A DNA stretch of 64,000 nucleotides from Herbiconiux daphne (GTDB taxonomy: Bacteria > Actinomycetota > Actinomycetes > Actinomycetales > Microbacteriaceae): positions 248,001 through 312,000 of the forward strand of contig NZ_JANLCJ010000002.1 of assembly GCF_024979295.1 (NCBI RefSeq), given 5' to 3'. The notes under the pieces were generated by a model. That model searched no databases. It had not been told where the DNA came from and was given only the letters and a program-made list of their open reading frames with translations. Numbering within the stretch: the first letter of the stretch is position 1; each line of letters begins with the position of its first letter. Of the stretch, positions 17,727-27,645 are shown one piece after another. Made by a program: the position numbers and the translations under genes.

Positions 17727-18356
17727 ATGACGACCCCGGATGCCGCCGCCCACGCCGAGACGCTCGACGGGCGCGAGCGCCTGCTCGCCGCCGCCCGCGC
17801 CGAGATCGCCGAGACGGGGCTCGCCCACCTGAGCCTGCGCAGCATCGCCCGTCGCGCCGAGGTGTCGCACGCCGCCCCGACCTACCACTTCGGCGACCGC
17901 GCCGGGCTGCTGACCGCCGTCGCCGCTGAGGGGTTCACCGCCCTGGCCGTCGCGCTCGACCACGCGTCGGCCGAGGCCGGCGGCCCCTCCCTACGCGTGC
18001 TCGGCCGCACCTACGTGGCCTTCGGGCTCGCCGAACCCGCCCTGTTCGACCTCATGTTCCGCTCGGGCGAGTTGCACGCCGACGACCCCGCCCTGCGCGC
18101 CGCGCAAGCGGATTCACTGGCGCTGCTGTCACGAACCGCCCCGGATGCCGGCGCGAAAGTCCCGGGCGACATCGTGTCACCCCTGACCCTCGTCAGCTGG
18201 GCGTTCGCCCACGGCCTGGTCGCCCTCACCCGCGACGGCGCCCTCCAGGCCCTCGCTCAGAACGCCGATACCGGTCAGCTGGTCGATCACCTGATCGACG
18301 TGCTCGATCAGGCCCTCAGTGGAACGCCGACTCCCCCGTCAACGCCCGCCCGATGA
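17727..18356 (+). CDS. TetR-family regulator (WHG-type C-terminus)
   Basis: A 209-residue regulator. The HTH occupies residues about 17-60 (RERLLAAARAEIAETGLAHLSLRSIARRAEVSHAAPTYHF) and the C-terminal domain resembles the TetR_C/WHG group (LFDLMFRSGELHADDPALRAAQ). It should bind the two palindromes upstream and control both itself and the NTF2-like gene. The 3' end overlaps the convergent acyl-CoA dehydrogenase gene by 41 bp. Confidence 0.88.
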   Translation: MTTPDAAAHAETLDGRERLLAAARAEIAETGLAHLSLRSIARRAEVSHAAPTYHFGDRAGLLTAVAAEGFTALAVALDHASAEAGGPSLRVLGRTYVAFGLAEPALFDLMFRSGELHADDPALRAAQADSLALLSRTAPDAGAKVPGDIVSPLTLVSWAFAHGLVALTRDGALQALAQNADTGQLVDHLIDVLDQALSGTPTPPSTPAR

Positions 18357-19536
18357 CGAGCGCGTGGATCTCGTCGGTGCCCTCATAGGTGCGCACGGCC
18401 TCGAGGTTCGCCAGGTGCCGCATCACCGGGAACGCGTTCGTGATGCCGTCGCCGCCGAGGATCGACCGAGCGGCTCCGGCGATGGCGATCGCCTCACGCA
18501 CGTTGTTGAGCTTGCCGACGCTCAGCTGGGTGACGTCGAGCCCGCCGGCATCCGCTTGTCGGCCGATGTGCAGGGCGAGCAGCACGCCCTTCTGGTATTC
18601 CAGCAGCATCGAGGCGAGCTTGTCCTGCGTGAGCTGAAAGGCGCCGATCGACTTGCCGAACACGTGTCGTGACACCGAGCGGTCGAGCGCCGCCTCGAGG
18701 CAGGTGCGCGCGGAGCCCATCGCTCCCCAGATGATGCCGAAGCGTGCCTCGTTGAGGCAGGCGAACGGGCCCCGCAGGCCGACGGCTCCGGGCAGCCGGA
18801 GCGAATCGGGCACCCGCACCGCGTCGAGCCGGATGTCGCACTGGATCGAGGCGCGCATCGCGAGCTTGCCCTCGATGGGCGTGGCCACGAAGCCCGGCGT
18901 CTCGGTGGGCACGAGGAACCCGCGCACCCCGTCGTCGGTCTGCGCCCACACGACGGCCACGCCGGCGATGCTGGCCAGGCCGATCCAGCGCTTCGTCCCC
19001 GTGATGACCCAGTCGCCGCCATCGCGCACCGCGCGGGTGTGCATGGCGGCGGGATCGCTGCCGCCGTCGGGCTCGGTGAGGGCGAAGCATCCGATCACCT
19101 CGCCCGTGGCCATGCGCGGCAGCCAGTCGCGCTTCTGCTCGTCGGAGCCGAACAGCGCGATCGCCGTCATCGCCAGCGACCCCTGCACCGACACGAAGGT
19201 GCGCCACGAACTGTCGGCGGCTTCGAGCTCGAGGCATACGGCGCCGTAGGCCACGGCACTGGCTCCGGCGCATCCGTAGCCCTCGAGATGCATGCCGAGG
19301 AAGCCCGCGGCGCCCAGCTCGGCGACGAGTTCCCGCCGGAAGTAGGCGTTCTCGTAGTCGTCGTCGATCGTGGGCAGGATGCGGTCGTGCGCGAACCGGC
19401 GAGCCCGCTGCTGCCACTCGCGTTCGGCGGGCGTGAGCTGGGCGTCGAGATCGAACACCCCGGCGAGTGCGCTCTGGCCCGCGGAGCGCGGAGGCGCAAG
19501 CGGCGGCGCGGGTTCGCCCGGCGGCAGGTCGGTCAT
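18316..19536 (-). CDS. Acyl-CoA dehydrogenase, glutaryl-CoA dehydrogenase-like
   Basis: A 406-residue FAD enzyme. Visible features are GCFALTEPDGGSDPAAM (FAD/substrate loop), WVITGTKRWIGLA, FGKSIGAFQLTQDKLA and GDGITNAFPVMRHLANLEAVRTYEGTDEIH, where the Glu of YEGT is the catalytic base in glutaryl-CoA dehydrogenases. The block GPFACLNEARFGIIWG is also characteristic of that subfamily, which converts glutaryl-CoA to crotonyl-CoA in lysine/tryptophan breakdown. It begins 11 bp after the dnaE stop in the same direction, so it may be transcribed by read-through. No other pathway genes are nearby. Confidence 0.85.
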   Translation of the reverse strand: MTDLPPGEPAPPLAPPRSAGQSALAGVFDLDAQLTPAEREWQQRARRFAHDRILPTIDDDYENAYFRRELVAELGAAGFLGMHLEGYGCAGASAVAYGAVCLELEAADSSWRTFVSVQGSLAMTAIALFGSDEQKRDWLPRMATGEVIGCFALTEPDGGSDPAAMHTRAVRDGGDWVITGTKRWIGLASIAGVAVVWAQTDDGVRGFLVPTETPGFVATPIEGKLAMRASIQCDIRLDAVRVPDSLRLPGAVGLRGPFACLNEARFGIIWGAMGSARTCLEAALDRSVSRHVFGKSIGAFQLTQDKLASMLLEYQKGVLLALHIGRQADAGGLDVTQLSVGKLNNVREAIAIAGAARSILGGDGITNAFPVMRHLANLEAVRTYEGTDEIHALVIGRALTGESAFH

Positions 19537-19547
19537 CGTGGGCGCGC

Positions 19548-22500
19548 TCAGACCAGGCAGTTCGGCCCGAGGAGCGACTTGAGCTCCCCGTAGAGATCGG
19601 CGGTCACGTTCACGCCGAACGGCACCTCGAACACCCGCACGTTGTCGCTCTTGATGAGCTTGAGCCGCACCTCGGTGTCGCCCGCGTGGCGGATGAGCAC
19701 GTCGTTCAGCGCCTGCACGGTGTCGGTGGTGGCTTTGTATTCGGCGAGCGAGATCTGCAGCGGGCCCGAGGTGCCGACCTGCCCGAGGTCGGGCTGGAAG
19801 AGGCTGAACGCGTGCAGGTTCATGCCGTCGTCGCGCAGCGACACCCGCCCGCGCACCACCACGATGGCGTCGTTCGTGAGCGCCGGGCCGAACTCCTGGT
19901 AGGTCTTGCCCATGAACATCGCGGTGATCTCGCCGTTGAAGTCTTCGACGGTGATCATGCCGTACTGGTTGCCCGAGTTCTTCGCCACCCGGTGCTGCAC
20001 CGAGGTGATCAGCCCGGCCACCGTGACCTGGTCGCCGTCTTGGGTGTGCTCGCTCTCGAGCAGGTCGAGGATCGACGTCGACGCCACCTTCGCGAGCGGG
20101 ATCTCGAGGCCGGCCAGCGGATGATCCGACACGTACAACCCCAGCATGTCGCGCTCGAAAGCGAGCTTGTCGCGCTTGGCCCACTCCGGTCGTGCGGGGA
20201 TGTCGTGAACTTCTTCGGGGGCGTCCCACAGCGAGTCGAAGTCGAAGCCGACCTGGCCGTTCGCTTCGTTGCGCTTCTGCGACACCGCGTTGTCGATCAT
20301 GCCCTCGTGCACCTCGATCAGGGCGCGCCGGGTCGCCCCGAGCGAGTCGAAGGCGCCGGCCTTGATGAGCGACTCGATGGTGCGCTTGTTCGTGGCGCCG
20401 AGCGGGATCTTCTTCAAGAAGTCGCCGAACGAGGTGAACGCGCCCTTCTCTTCGCGCGCGCCTTTGATGAGCTCCACCACGTTCATGCCGACGTTCCGCA
20501 CCGCGCCCATGCCGAAGCGGATGTCGGTGTCGACGGCGGTGAAGAACCCGATCGACTCGTTCACGTCGGGCGGCAGCACCTTGATGCCCATGCGGCGGCA
20601 CTCCGAGAGGTAGAGCGCCATCTTGTCTTTCGAGTCGCCGACGCTCGTGAGCAGCGCCGCCATGTACTCGGCCGGGTAGTGCGCCTTGAGGTAAGCGGTC
20701 CAGTACGAGATGACGCCGTAGGCCGCCGAGTGCGCCTTGTTGAAGGCGTAGTCGGAGAAGGGCAACAGGATGTCCCACAGCGTCTTGACCGCGGCCTCGG
20801 AGTAGCCGTTGGCGTGCATGCCGGCCGAGAAGCCCTCGTACTGCTTGTCGAGCTCGCTCTTCTTCTTCTTGCCCATCGCGCGGCGCAGCAGGTCGGCCTG
20901 GGCGAGCGTGAAGCCGGCCAGCTTCTGCGCGATCGACATCACCTGCTCCTGGTAGACGATCAGGCCGTAGGTGCCGCCGAGCACCTCGAGCAGCGGCTCG
21001 GCGAGCTCGGGGTGGATGGGCGTGATCGGCTGGATGCCGTTCTTGCGCAGCGCGTAGTTGGTGTGCGAGTCGGCGCCCATCGGCCCCGGCCGGTAGAGCG
21101 CCAGCACGGCCGAGATGTCTTCGAAGTTGTCGGGCTTCATCAGGCGCAGCAGGCCGCGCATCGGGCCGCCGTCGAGCTGGAAGACGCCCAGCGTGTCGCC
21201 CTTGGCCAGCAGGTCGTACGACGCCTTGTCGTCGAGCGCCAGGTCTTCGAGCACGAGGTTCTCGCCCCGGTTGGAGCGGATGTTGTCGAGCGCGTCGTCG
21301 ATGATGGTGAGGTTGCGAAGCCCCAGGAAGTCCATCTTGATGAGCCCCAGCGACTCGGCCGCCGGGTAGTCGAACTGGGTGACGATCTGGCCGTCCTGCT
21401 CGCGCTTCATGATCGGGATGATGTCGATCAGCGGGTCGCTCGACATGATCACGCCGGCCGCGTGCACGCCCCACTGGCGCTTGAGGTTCTCGATGCCGAG
21501 CGCGGTGTCGAACACCGTGCGGGCCTCGGGGTCCATCTCGATGACCGTGCGGATGTCGACGGCCTCCTTGTAGCGCGGGTGCGCCTTGTCGAAGATGCCC
21601 GAGAGCGGGATGTCTTTGCCCATGATGGGCGGCGGCATCGCCTTGGTGAGCTTCTCGCCCATGCTGAAGGGGAAGCCGAGCACGCGGCCCGAGTCTTTCA
21701 GCGCCTGCTTGGCCTTGATGGTGCCGTAGGTCACGATCTGGGCCACACGCTCGTCGCCGTACTTCTCGGTGACGTACTTGATGACCTCGCCGCGGCGCCG
21801 GTCGTCGAAGTCGACGTCGAAGTCGGGCATCGAGACGCGGTCGGGGTTGAGGAACCGCTCGAAGATGAGACCGTGCACGAGTGGGTCGAGGTCGGTGATG
21901 CGCATGGCGTAGGCGGCCATCGATCCGGCGCCCGAACCGCGCCCGGGGCCCACCCGGATGCCGTTGCGCTTCGACCAGTTGATGAAGTCGGCCACGACCA
22001 GGAAGTAGCCCGGAAAGCCCATGCTCTTGATGACGCCGACCTCGTAGTCGGCGCGCTCGCGCACCTCCTGGGTGACGCCGTTCGGGTAGCGCTCCTTCAG
22101 CCCGGCCTCGACCTCCTTCTCGAACCAGGTCGCCTCGGTCTCGCCCTCGGGCACCGGGTAGCGCGGCATGTAGTTGGCGCTGGTGTCGAAGGCGACCTCG
22201 CAGCGCTCGGCGATCAGCAGGGTGTTGTCGCAGGCCTCCGGGTAGTCGCGGAACAGCGCGCGCATCTCGGCGGCCGACTTGAGGTAGAACTCGTCGGCGT
22301 CGAACTTGAAGCGGTTGGGGTCGCTCAGCGTCGAGCCCGACTGCACGCAGAGCAGGGCGGCGTGCGAGGTGGCGTCGTGCGCGTGCGTGTAGTGCAGGTC
22401 GTTGGTGGCGACGAGCTTGAGGTCGAGCTGCTTCGCCAGCCGCAGCAGATCGGGCATGATGCGGCGCTCGATGTCGAGCCCGTGGTCCATGATCTCGGCG

Positions 22501-23060
22501 AAGAAGTTCTCTTTGCCGAAGATGTCGCGAAAATCGGATGCCGCCTGCACCGCGGCGTCGTATTGCCCGAGTCGCAGGCGCGTCTGGATCTCGCCCGACG
22601 GGCACCCCGTCGTGGCGATCAGGCCCTTGCCGTACTGGCTCAACAGCTCGCGATCCATGCGCGGCTTGAAGTAGTAGCCCTCGATGCTCGCCTTGCTGCT
22701 CAGCCGGAACAGGTTGTGCATGCCCTCGGTGGTCTCGCTGAGCAGGGTCATGTGCGTGTAGGCGCCCGCGCCCGACACGTCGTCGCCCCCGCCGTTGCCC
22801 CAGCGCACCCGCGTCTTGTCACCGCGGTGGGTGCCCGGGGTGAGGTAGGCCTCGGTGCCGATGATGGGTTTGATGCCCGCTTCGGTGGCCGTCTTCCAGA
22901 AGTCGAAGGCCCCGAACACGTTGCCGTGGTCGGTGACCGCGACGGCCGGCATCCCTTGGTCTTTGGCCGCTTCGATCAGGGGTTTGACCCGGGCCGCGCC
23001 GTCCAGCATCGAGTATTCGCTGTGAACGTGCAGGTGCACGAAGGAGTCGTTCGAGGGCAC
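19548..23060 (-). CDS. dnaE: DNA polymerase III alpha subunit
   Basis: The replicative polymerase catalytic subunit, 1170 residues. Domains in order: PHP (VHLHVHSEYSMLDG, AVTDHGN, near the N-terminus), polymerase palm with PDFDVDFDDRRR and the preceding VGPGRGSGAGS, finger and thumb regions (AIGFP-like FPGYF; GVHAAGVIMS; KMDFLGLRNL), helix-hairpin-helix, then an OB-fold near residues 985-1080 (VTVAGLITSVQHRVAKNSGNQYGMITVEDFNGE). An open frame extends to 23186, but GTG at 23060 has GGAG five bases upstream and starts exactly at VPSNDSFVHLHVHSEYS, so it was chosen. Confidence 0.97.
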   Translation of the reverse strand: MPSNDSFVHLHVHSEYSMLDGAARVKPLIEAAKDQGMPAVAVTDHGNVFGAFDFWKTATEAGIKPIIGTEAYLTPGTHRGDKTRVRWGNGGGDDVSGAGAYTHMTLLSETTEGMHNLFRLSSKASIEGYYFKPRMDRELLSQYGKGLIATTGCPSGEIQTRLRLGQYDAAVQAASDFRDIFGKENFFAEIMDHGLDIERRIMPDLLRLAKQLDLKLVATNDLHYTHAHDATSHAALLCVQSGSTLSDPNRFKFDADEFYLKSAAEMRALFRDYPEACDNTLLIAERCEVAFDTSANYMPRYPVPEGETEATWFEKEVEAGLKERYPNGVTQEVRERADYEVGVIKSMGFPGYFLVVADFINWSKRNGIRVGPGRGSGAGSMAAYAMRITDLDPLVHGLIFERFLNPDRVSMPDFDVDFDDRRRGEVIKYVTEKYGDERVAQIVTYGTIKAKQALKDSGRVLGFPFSMGEKLTKAMPPPIMGKDIPLSGIFDKAHPRYKEAVDIRTVIEMDPEARTVFDTALGIENLKRQWGVHAAGVIMSSDPLIDIIPIMKREQDGQIVTQFDYPAAESLGLIKMDFLGLRNLTIIDDALDNIRSNRGENLVLEDLALDDKASYDLLAKGDTLGVFQLDGGPMRGLLRLMKPDNFEDISAVLALYRPGPMGADSHTNYALRKNGIQPITPIHPELAEPLLEVLGGTYGLIVYQEQVMSIAQKLAGFTLAQADLLRRAMGKKKKSELDKQYEGFSAGMHANGYSEAAVKTLWDILLPFSDYAFNKAHSAAYGVISYWTAYLKAHYPAEYMAALLTSVGDSKDKMALYLSECRRMGIKVLPPDVNESIGFFTAVDTDIRFGMGAVRNVGMNVVELIKGAREEKGAFTSFGDFLKKIPLGATNKRTIESLIKAGAFDSLGATRRALIEVHEGMIDNAVSQKRNEANGQVGFDFDSLWDAPEEVHDIPARPEWAKRDKLAFERDMLGLYVSDHPLAGLEIPLAKVASTSILDLLESEHTQDGDQVTVAGLITSVQHRVAKNSGNQYGMITVEDFNGEITAMFMGKTYQEFGPALTNDAIVVVRGRVSLRDDGMNLHAFSLFQPDLGQVGTSGPLQISLAEYKATTDTVQALNDVLIRHAGDTEVRLKLIKSDNVRVFEVPFGVNVTADLYGELKSLLGPNCLV

Positions 23061-23080
23061 TGATTCTCCGGCTGTCTCGG

Positions 23081-23097
23081 CTTGGGTACCAAGTCTA
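23081..23097 (-). promoter_or_regulatory. Possible dnaE promoter with inverted repeat
   Basis: CTTGG-GTA-CCAAG (23081-23093) forms a 13-bp palindrome that partly overlaps a minus-strand TAGACT (-10 like, 23092-23097), 31 nt before the dnaE GTG. No clear -35 was seen. Confidence 0.35.
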
Positions 23098-23186
23098 AAC
23101 GCCGGTCGCACGTCGGCGTCGGCGTGTCGCGAGCGGGTCGCGGATGCCGCCCCGGAGGACGACTCCGAGCGGAAGCTGGGGCGCAC

Positions 23187-26100
23187 TCAGAGCAGCACCT
23201 CGTCGGTGTAGACCAGGCGGCGCTCCCAGACGGCGTTCGCGGGGTAGCCCGCCTCGTCGGACGGGATCTCGGGGTCGCCCGCGAACTCCTCCCACTCGCG
23301 CACCCGCACGCGCCACGGCGACTCGGGCGCGGCATCCGGGGCGCCGGCATCGCGCGCCAGCGGGCGCCGCAGCGGCAGCACCTCGGGCGCCGTCAGCTCG
23401 GCTCCCCAGATGAGGTCGCCGGGCGGCTGCCGGTCGGCCGACCGTGAACCCCATGCGCCCATCGGGGTGTGGGCGACGGTCGTCCAGCCGAGGTCGCCGC
23501 CGATCGACCGGTCGTAGCGCTCGAGCGACACCGACATCGTGCGGCGCCGTTCGCGCACGACCGCGGGGTCGTAGCGTTCCGCCGCCCCCGACACGAGCAC
23601 CCGGATGCCGCGGTCGTCGGTGCGCGACACGGTGAGTGTGCGCTCGGGCGGCAGCTGTGCGAAGTCGGCGCGCACCGCGGTCGACAGGTGCAGCCCGTCG
23701 AGGCTGACCGGTTGGTAGCGCGCCACCGCGAGCCGCACGAACGGCCACAGCGCCGGCGTCTTCTCGAACGCGACGTCGACGAACCACAGTCCGCGCGAGG
23801 CGTTGAACGCCGGGGCGTAGCCGACCGCTTCGACCGACACCATCTCGGGCACGGCATCCGTCGACAGCGGCAGCGAGAGCCGCACCACGCCGGTCACCGG
23901 ATGGCCGCCTGAGGAGTCACCGAGCGCCAGGTCGGGCGCCTCGAGGGAGAGGGGCCGGATGCGGCGGGCCGGCAGGGTGCGACCGGCCCAGACCGGGTCG
24001 CGGCCCCACTGGCTCACCCAGTCGACGTCGTCGTCGCCGGAAGGGCGCGAGGGGGCCGGTGCCATCAGCACCGCGAGCAGCTCGCCCTCACCGGTGGCGA
24101 ACCACGGCCGCTCGAGGTAGACCCGCAGCCCCGATCGACGCTCGCGGCGGCGGGCGAACGGCTGGTCGGCGGCCGGCTCGTCGAACCAGCGGAACAGCGG
24201 CACCACCGAGTGCACGACCGGCGCCGGCGGGCGGCCCGACGACGGGATGTCGAGCACGATCGGCTCGCTCAGCACGCTCTTGCCGTCGTCGCGTGGCCAC
24301 ACCGCGTCGGAACGGGGGTCGGAGGCCGGGAGCACGGCCGGGTCGCCACCCGCCGACCGGCGCTCGGCGGAGAGGCTCGCTGCCGGGCCCGGCCCGGCGG
24401 GCACCGCGGCCGGCGGGGGCGGAAGCGGCACCGGCGCGACGACCGCGGGGTCGAAGAACTCGCGGAACCGCGTCGTCGCCCGCAGCCGGTAGGTCACCCG
24501 CCGGAACCGGGTGTCGGCGAAGTGATGGTTCGCCTCGGCGAGCGCCCAGCCGTCGTCGTTCGCACCATCGGGCAGGATGCGTCCGTTCAGCTCGGCGACC
24601 GTCTGCCGCGGGTCGATGCCCGCCGTGAAGCCGATGTCGGTCATCCACCGGAACACCGGACCGAGCGCGGCCGGGTCGTCGACGGTCTCGCGCCAGCGCG
24701 CCTCGGCGGTGAGCGACTCGGTGCTCGAGCCGTGCACCACGACCGTGCCCCGCAGCGTGGCGGTGGCCGCGGCGACCTCGCGCGCGACGAACAGCGCGCC
24801 CGCTCGAGGTGCCGCCACCGGGCGCGGCACGGCGTACACGAGCCGCAGCTCCTCGGCCGGCGTGAGCGCCCAGAGCGCGCCGTCGCGGGCCGCCGAGAAT
24901 GCGACCGCCGTGAACGACCCCGGCAACGCCCGCCACACGCCGAACAGGTCGAGCGAGTGAGCCTGCAGCGACGACGACAGGGCGAACCGCTGCTGTGATC
25001 CCGCCGGAAGCCCGAACACGATGCGCCGGCCGTCGACCCGGGCCGTGAGGTCGGCGTCGGTGCTGCCCGCACCACCGGGCCCAGCCCCACCCGCCCCACC
25101 GGCCCCACCCGGCCCCGTCGCCTCCAGCGTCAACCGGAACGGCTCGGCGAACGGCCACGTGCCGGCATACGGCACGGTCACCGCGGCCTCGCTCAGCACC
25201 GGCCGGAACGACTCGCCGCGGCTGGGCGGGAACGACAGCGAGACTCCCGCCGCGAGCGGGTCGGGCAGATAGGGCAGCTCCGCGAACTCGGTGTCGTGCA
25301 CGACGTACTGCCCCGGCGCGAGCACGTCGTTCGGCCCCGGCAACGTGGTGGGCACGTCTCCGTCGCGCAGCGCGCCCGGCTCGGTGTGCAGCGACACGTA
25401 GCCGAGCGCGTGTGGAGGGGCGGCCGGATCAGTCGCATCCGCCACCGCGTCGTCGAAGAACGATCCGCTCTCGCGCAACGACCAGGCGAGCATCTGCGCG
25501 CGTGCGGCCGGTGCGCCGGCCCCCATCGTGTCGAGGGCCGCGTCGAACCTGCCGTGCAACTCCGCCTGAAGCTGGCTCGTCTTCGGCGGCGCGAGGTGGC
25601 GAGCGGATGCCGGCACCACCGGGTCGTGCACCGTCACCTCACCGGTGGCGCGATCCTGCGTCACGTCGGAGCGCAGCACCACGACACGCAACGACTCCCC
25701 CTCGGTGTAGGGCTTCTCGGGCACGATCGCGGGGGGCGGCACAGGATCCCAGCGCAGGAACGGCGCCGGGGGCGTGACCGCGCGGAGCGTCTCGGCATCG
25801 GCGGTGCCGGGGTCGAGGTGCCCCTTCGGATCGTCGCTCCAGTCGTCGAGCACGTGCTCGCGCGTGTTGCCGGCGAGATCGACGCCCCAGGCCCGGAACG
25901 CGTAGTCCCGGCCGAACCGCAGCCGCGGCAGCGACCCGGGTTCGACCCGATGGGTGAACCGGAACGGGTCGGGCGGCGCCTCGACCGGCACCGGGGTCTC
26001 GGCGTCGAGCTTCTCGTCGACCACGTAGGCGCCCTCGGCGTCGCGGCTCAGCTCGTCGCGCAACCACCGCCCGGGCCGAGGGGCGGAGAGGCTCCAGCCG

Positions 26101-27620
26101 TCCCAGCCGAACACGGTCTCGTGCACGTGGAGGGTGGCATCCGGGGCATCCGAGTTCTGGCGGGCCGCGGTGCCCTGGGTGAACCCCTCCTGCGGAGAGT
26201 CGTCGAACACGACGTCGGCGGCGCCAGCGGCCCCGCCACCGACTTCCCCGCCCGCGCCCGAGTCGTCGAGGCGCAGCGTCGTGCGGCGGCGGTGCAGCGA
26301 GTGCCACAGCCCCGTGGTGAGGTCGAGCGCCTCGACCCGGTAGCCGCGCATCACGTCGGTGGCTCCGACGGCCGGCGCGGTCGCGACATCCGGGTTCGCA
26401 TCGAGCTCGACCGCCAGCACGCGCTGCCGCTCCGCCTGCGACGAGGTCTTGTCGTCTTGTCGCAGCCGCGCCACCGCGAACCCCGTCGCCCGCAGCGCCG
26501 GCGGAGCCGCGGTGACGTCGTCGCCGTTGCGCTCGAGTCGCGCCAGCCGCGGCAGCCCCATCACGAACCGCTCGGTCTTGAGGGCCGACCCGTCGGGATC
26601 GACCGTCATCAGGGCGAACGCCTCGGGGTTGCCGAGCGCCGACCGGCCGTCGCTCCACTCCGCCGACCGGGCCGCATCGGGTTCGGCGATGAGCGAGCCG
26701 TCGTCGAGCAGCCGCACCAGGGTGCGCGGCGACCGCGACAGGCTCTCGTCGCCCGCCACCGCGACGACGGCGGCGATCCACTGCGACCCGGCCAGGCGAC
26801 CGGGGTCGGCCACCCGCAGATCGAGCACGAGCCCGAGGCGTCGCAGCAGGTCGGGGTGATCGCCCGCGAACCCGACCCGGCGGTGGAACTCGGGCCCGGC
26901 AACCGGAACGGGCTCGGGCGGCACGTCGGCGGCGCCCGACCGGTCGTCTTCGAAGAACCGCCGCGCCTTGTAGGCGTCGGCGACGAGGGCGTGCACCCAA
27001 TCGGCCGAGTAGACCGGTGCGCCCTGCTCGTCGGTCTGCCACGCCACGCCCGCGAGGCTCGGGTTGTCGCCCCGCCGCCGCGCGAGCGCCTCGGTGACCG
27101 CGGGCTCGTTGACCGGCGGTGCCGTGCGGGAGTACTCCGACTCGTCGACGAACGGCACGTCGAGCCGGCGCAGCACGTCGCGCAGCGGTTCGAACAACGG
27201 ATGCCGCGACGGCGCGGGCGGCACGCTCGGCCCCGCGAGGGTCGACGCCACCACGATGCTCTTCGACGCCTCCGACAGCCCGGCCGCCGGATAGCTCGCC
27301 CACGCGCGGGCCGACCAGTCGGGCGGGTCGTTCGACTCCACGGGCAGGTCGGGCGGAAAGACGCGAGACCAGAGCGCCGCGTCCCAGTTCGGCACGAGGG
27401 TGCAGTCGATCGGTCCGTCCTGATCGACGAGGGTGACCGCCACCTCTCCCCCGCCCAGCAGATCGCCCCAGCGCGCGAACGCGGCGAAGTCGCCGAGGGG
27501 CTCGCCCGCGACATCCGGAACCAGCCGCGGGGTCACGAACAGCGAGACGTGAAAACCGGATGCCGGCGCGTCGGCCGCGGAGTGCGGCAGCGCGGTGGCG
27601 ATGAACGTTTCAGACGGCAC
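23187..27620 (-). CDS. Giant protein of unknown function (1477 aa)
   Basis: I do not recognise a family. The 1477-residue protein has no signal peptide or transmembrane helix, few Cys, and many short beta-like segments separated by Pro/Asp/Gly turns; several resemble Ig- or fibronectin-type strands (LRFGRDYAFRAWGVDLAGN, about residue 565; FRRVTYRLRATTRFREFF, about residue 1045). A Gly-Ala-Gly linker (GPGGAGGAGGAGPGGAG) lies near residue 835. The start is GTG at 27620 with GAGGAG six bases upstream, 25 bp after the stop of an equally unknown 1309-residue gene, so they form an operon. It ends 126 bp before dnaE. Size, cytoplasmic character and pairing suggest a structural or assembly role, but this is inference. 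Confidence 0.8.
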   Translation of the reverse strand: MPSETFIATALPHSAADAPASGFHVSLFVTPRLVPDVAGEPLGDFAAFARWGDLLGGGEVAVTLVDQDGPIDCTLVPNWDAALWSRVFPPDLPVESNDPPDWSARAWASYPAAGLSEASKSIVVASTLAGPSVPPAPSRHPLFEPLRDVLRRLDVPFVDESEYSRTAPPVNEPAVTEALARRRGDNPSLAGVAWQTDEQGAPVYSADWVHALVADAYKARRFFEDDRSGAADVPPEPVPVAGPEFHRRVGFAGDHPDLLRRLGLVLDLRVADPGRLAGSQWIAAVVAVAGDESLSRSPRTLVRLLDDGSLIAEPDAARSAEWSDGRSALGNPEAFALMTVDPDGSALKTERFVMGLPRLARLERNGDDVTAAPPALRATGFAVARLRQDDKTSSQAERQRVLAVELDANPDVATAPAVGATDVMRGYRVEALDLTTGLWHSLHRRRTTLRLDDSGAGGEVGGGAAGAADVVFDDSPQEGFTQGTAARQNSDAPDATLHVHETVFGWDGWSLSAPRPGRWLRDELSRDAEGAYVVDEKLDAETPVPVEAPPDPFRFTHRVEPGSLPRLRFGRDYAFRAWGVDLAGNTREHVLDDWSDDPKGHLDPGTADAETLRAVTPPAPFLRWDPVPPPAIVPEKPYTEGESLRVVVLRSDVTQDRATGEVTVHDPVVPASARHLAPPKTSQLQAELHGRFDAALDTMGAGAPAARAQMLAWSLRESGSFFDDAVADATDPAAPPHALGYVSLHTEPGALRDGDVPTTLPGPNDVLAPGQYVVHDTEFAELPYLPDPLAAGVSLSFPPSRGESFRPVLSEAAVTVPYAGTWPFAEPFRLTLEATGPGGAGGAGGAGPGGAGSTDADLTARVDGRRIVFGLPAGSQQRFALSSSLQAHSLDLFGVWRALPGSFTAVAFSAARDGALWALTPAEELRLVYAVPRPVAAPRAGALFVAREVAAATATLRGTVVVHGSSTESLTAEARWRETVDDPAALGPVFRWMTDIGFTAGIDPRQTVAELNGRILPDGANDDGWALAEANHHFADTRFRRVTYRLRATTRFREFFDPAVVAPVPLPPPPAAVPAGPGPAASLSAERRSAGGDPAVLPASDPRSDAVWPRDDGKSVLSEPIVLDIPSSGRPPAPVVHSVVPLFRWFDEPAADQPFARRRERRSGLRVYLERPWFATGEGELLAVLMAPAPSRPSGDDDVDWVSQWGRDPVWAGRTLPARRIRPLSLEAPDLALGDSSGGHPVTGVVRLSLPLSTDAVPEMVSVEAVGYAPAFNASRGLWFVDVAFEKTPALWPFVRLAVARYQPVSLDGLHLSTAVRADFAQLPPERTLTVSRTDDRGIRVLVSGAAERYDPAVVRERRRTMSVSLERYDRSIGGDLGWTTVAHTPMGAWGSRSADRQPPGDLIWGAELTAPEVLPLRRPLARDAGAPDAAPESPWRVRVREWEEFAGDPEIPSDEAGYPANAVWERRLVYTDEVLL

Positions 27621-27645
27621 GGCGGGCTCCTCGCTGCGACTCGGT

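Noticed and set aside
19467..23063. A ~1200-codon open frame on the plus strand, antisense to dnaE (similar long ones antisense to ctaD and hisD)
   Set aside because: Composition is Arg/His/Glu-rich as expected from reading G+C-rich codons on the opposite strand; no homology or SD. dnaE, ctaD and hisD are certain.
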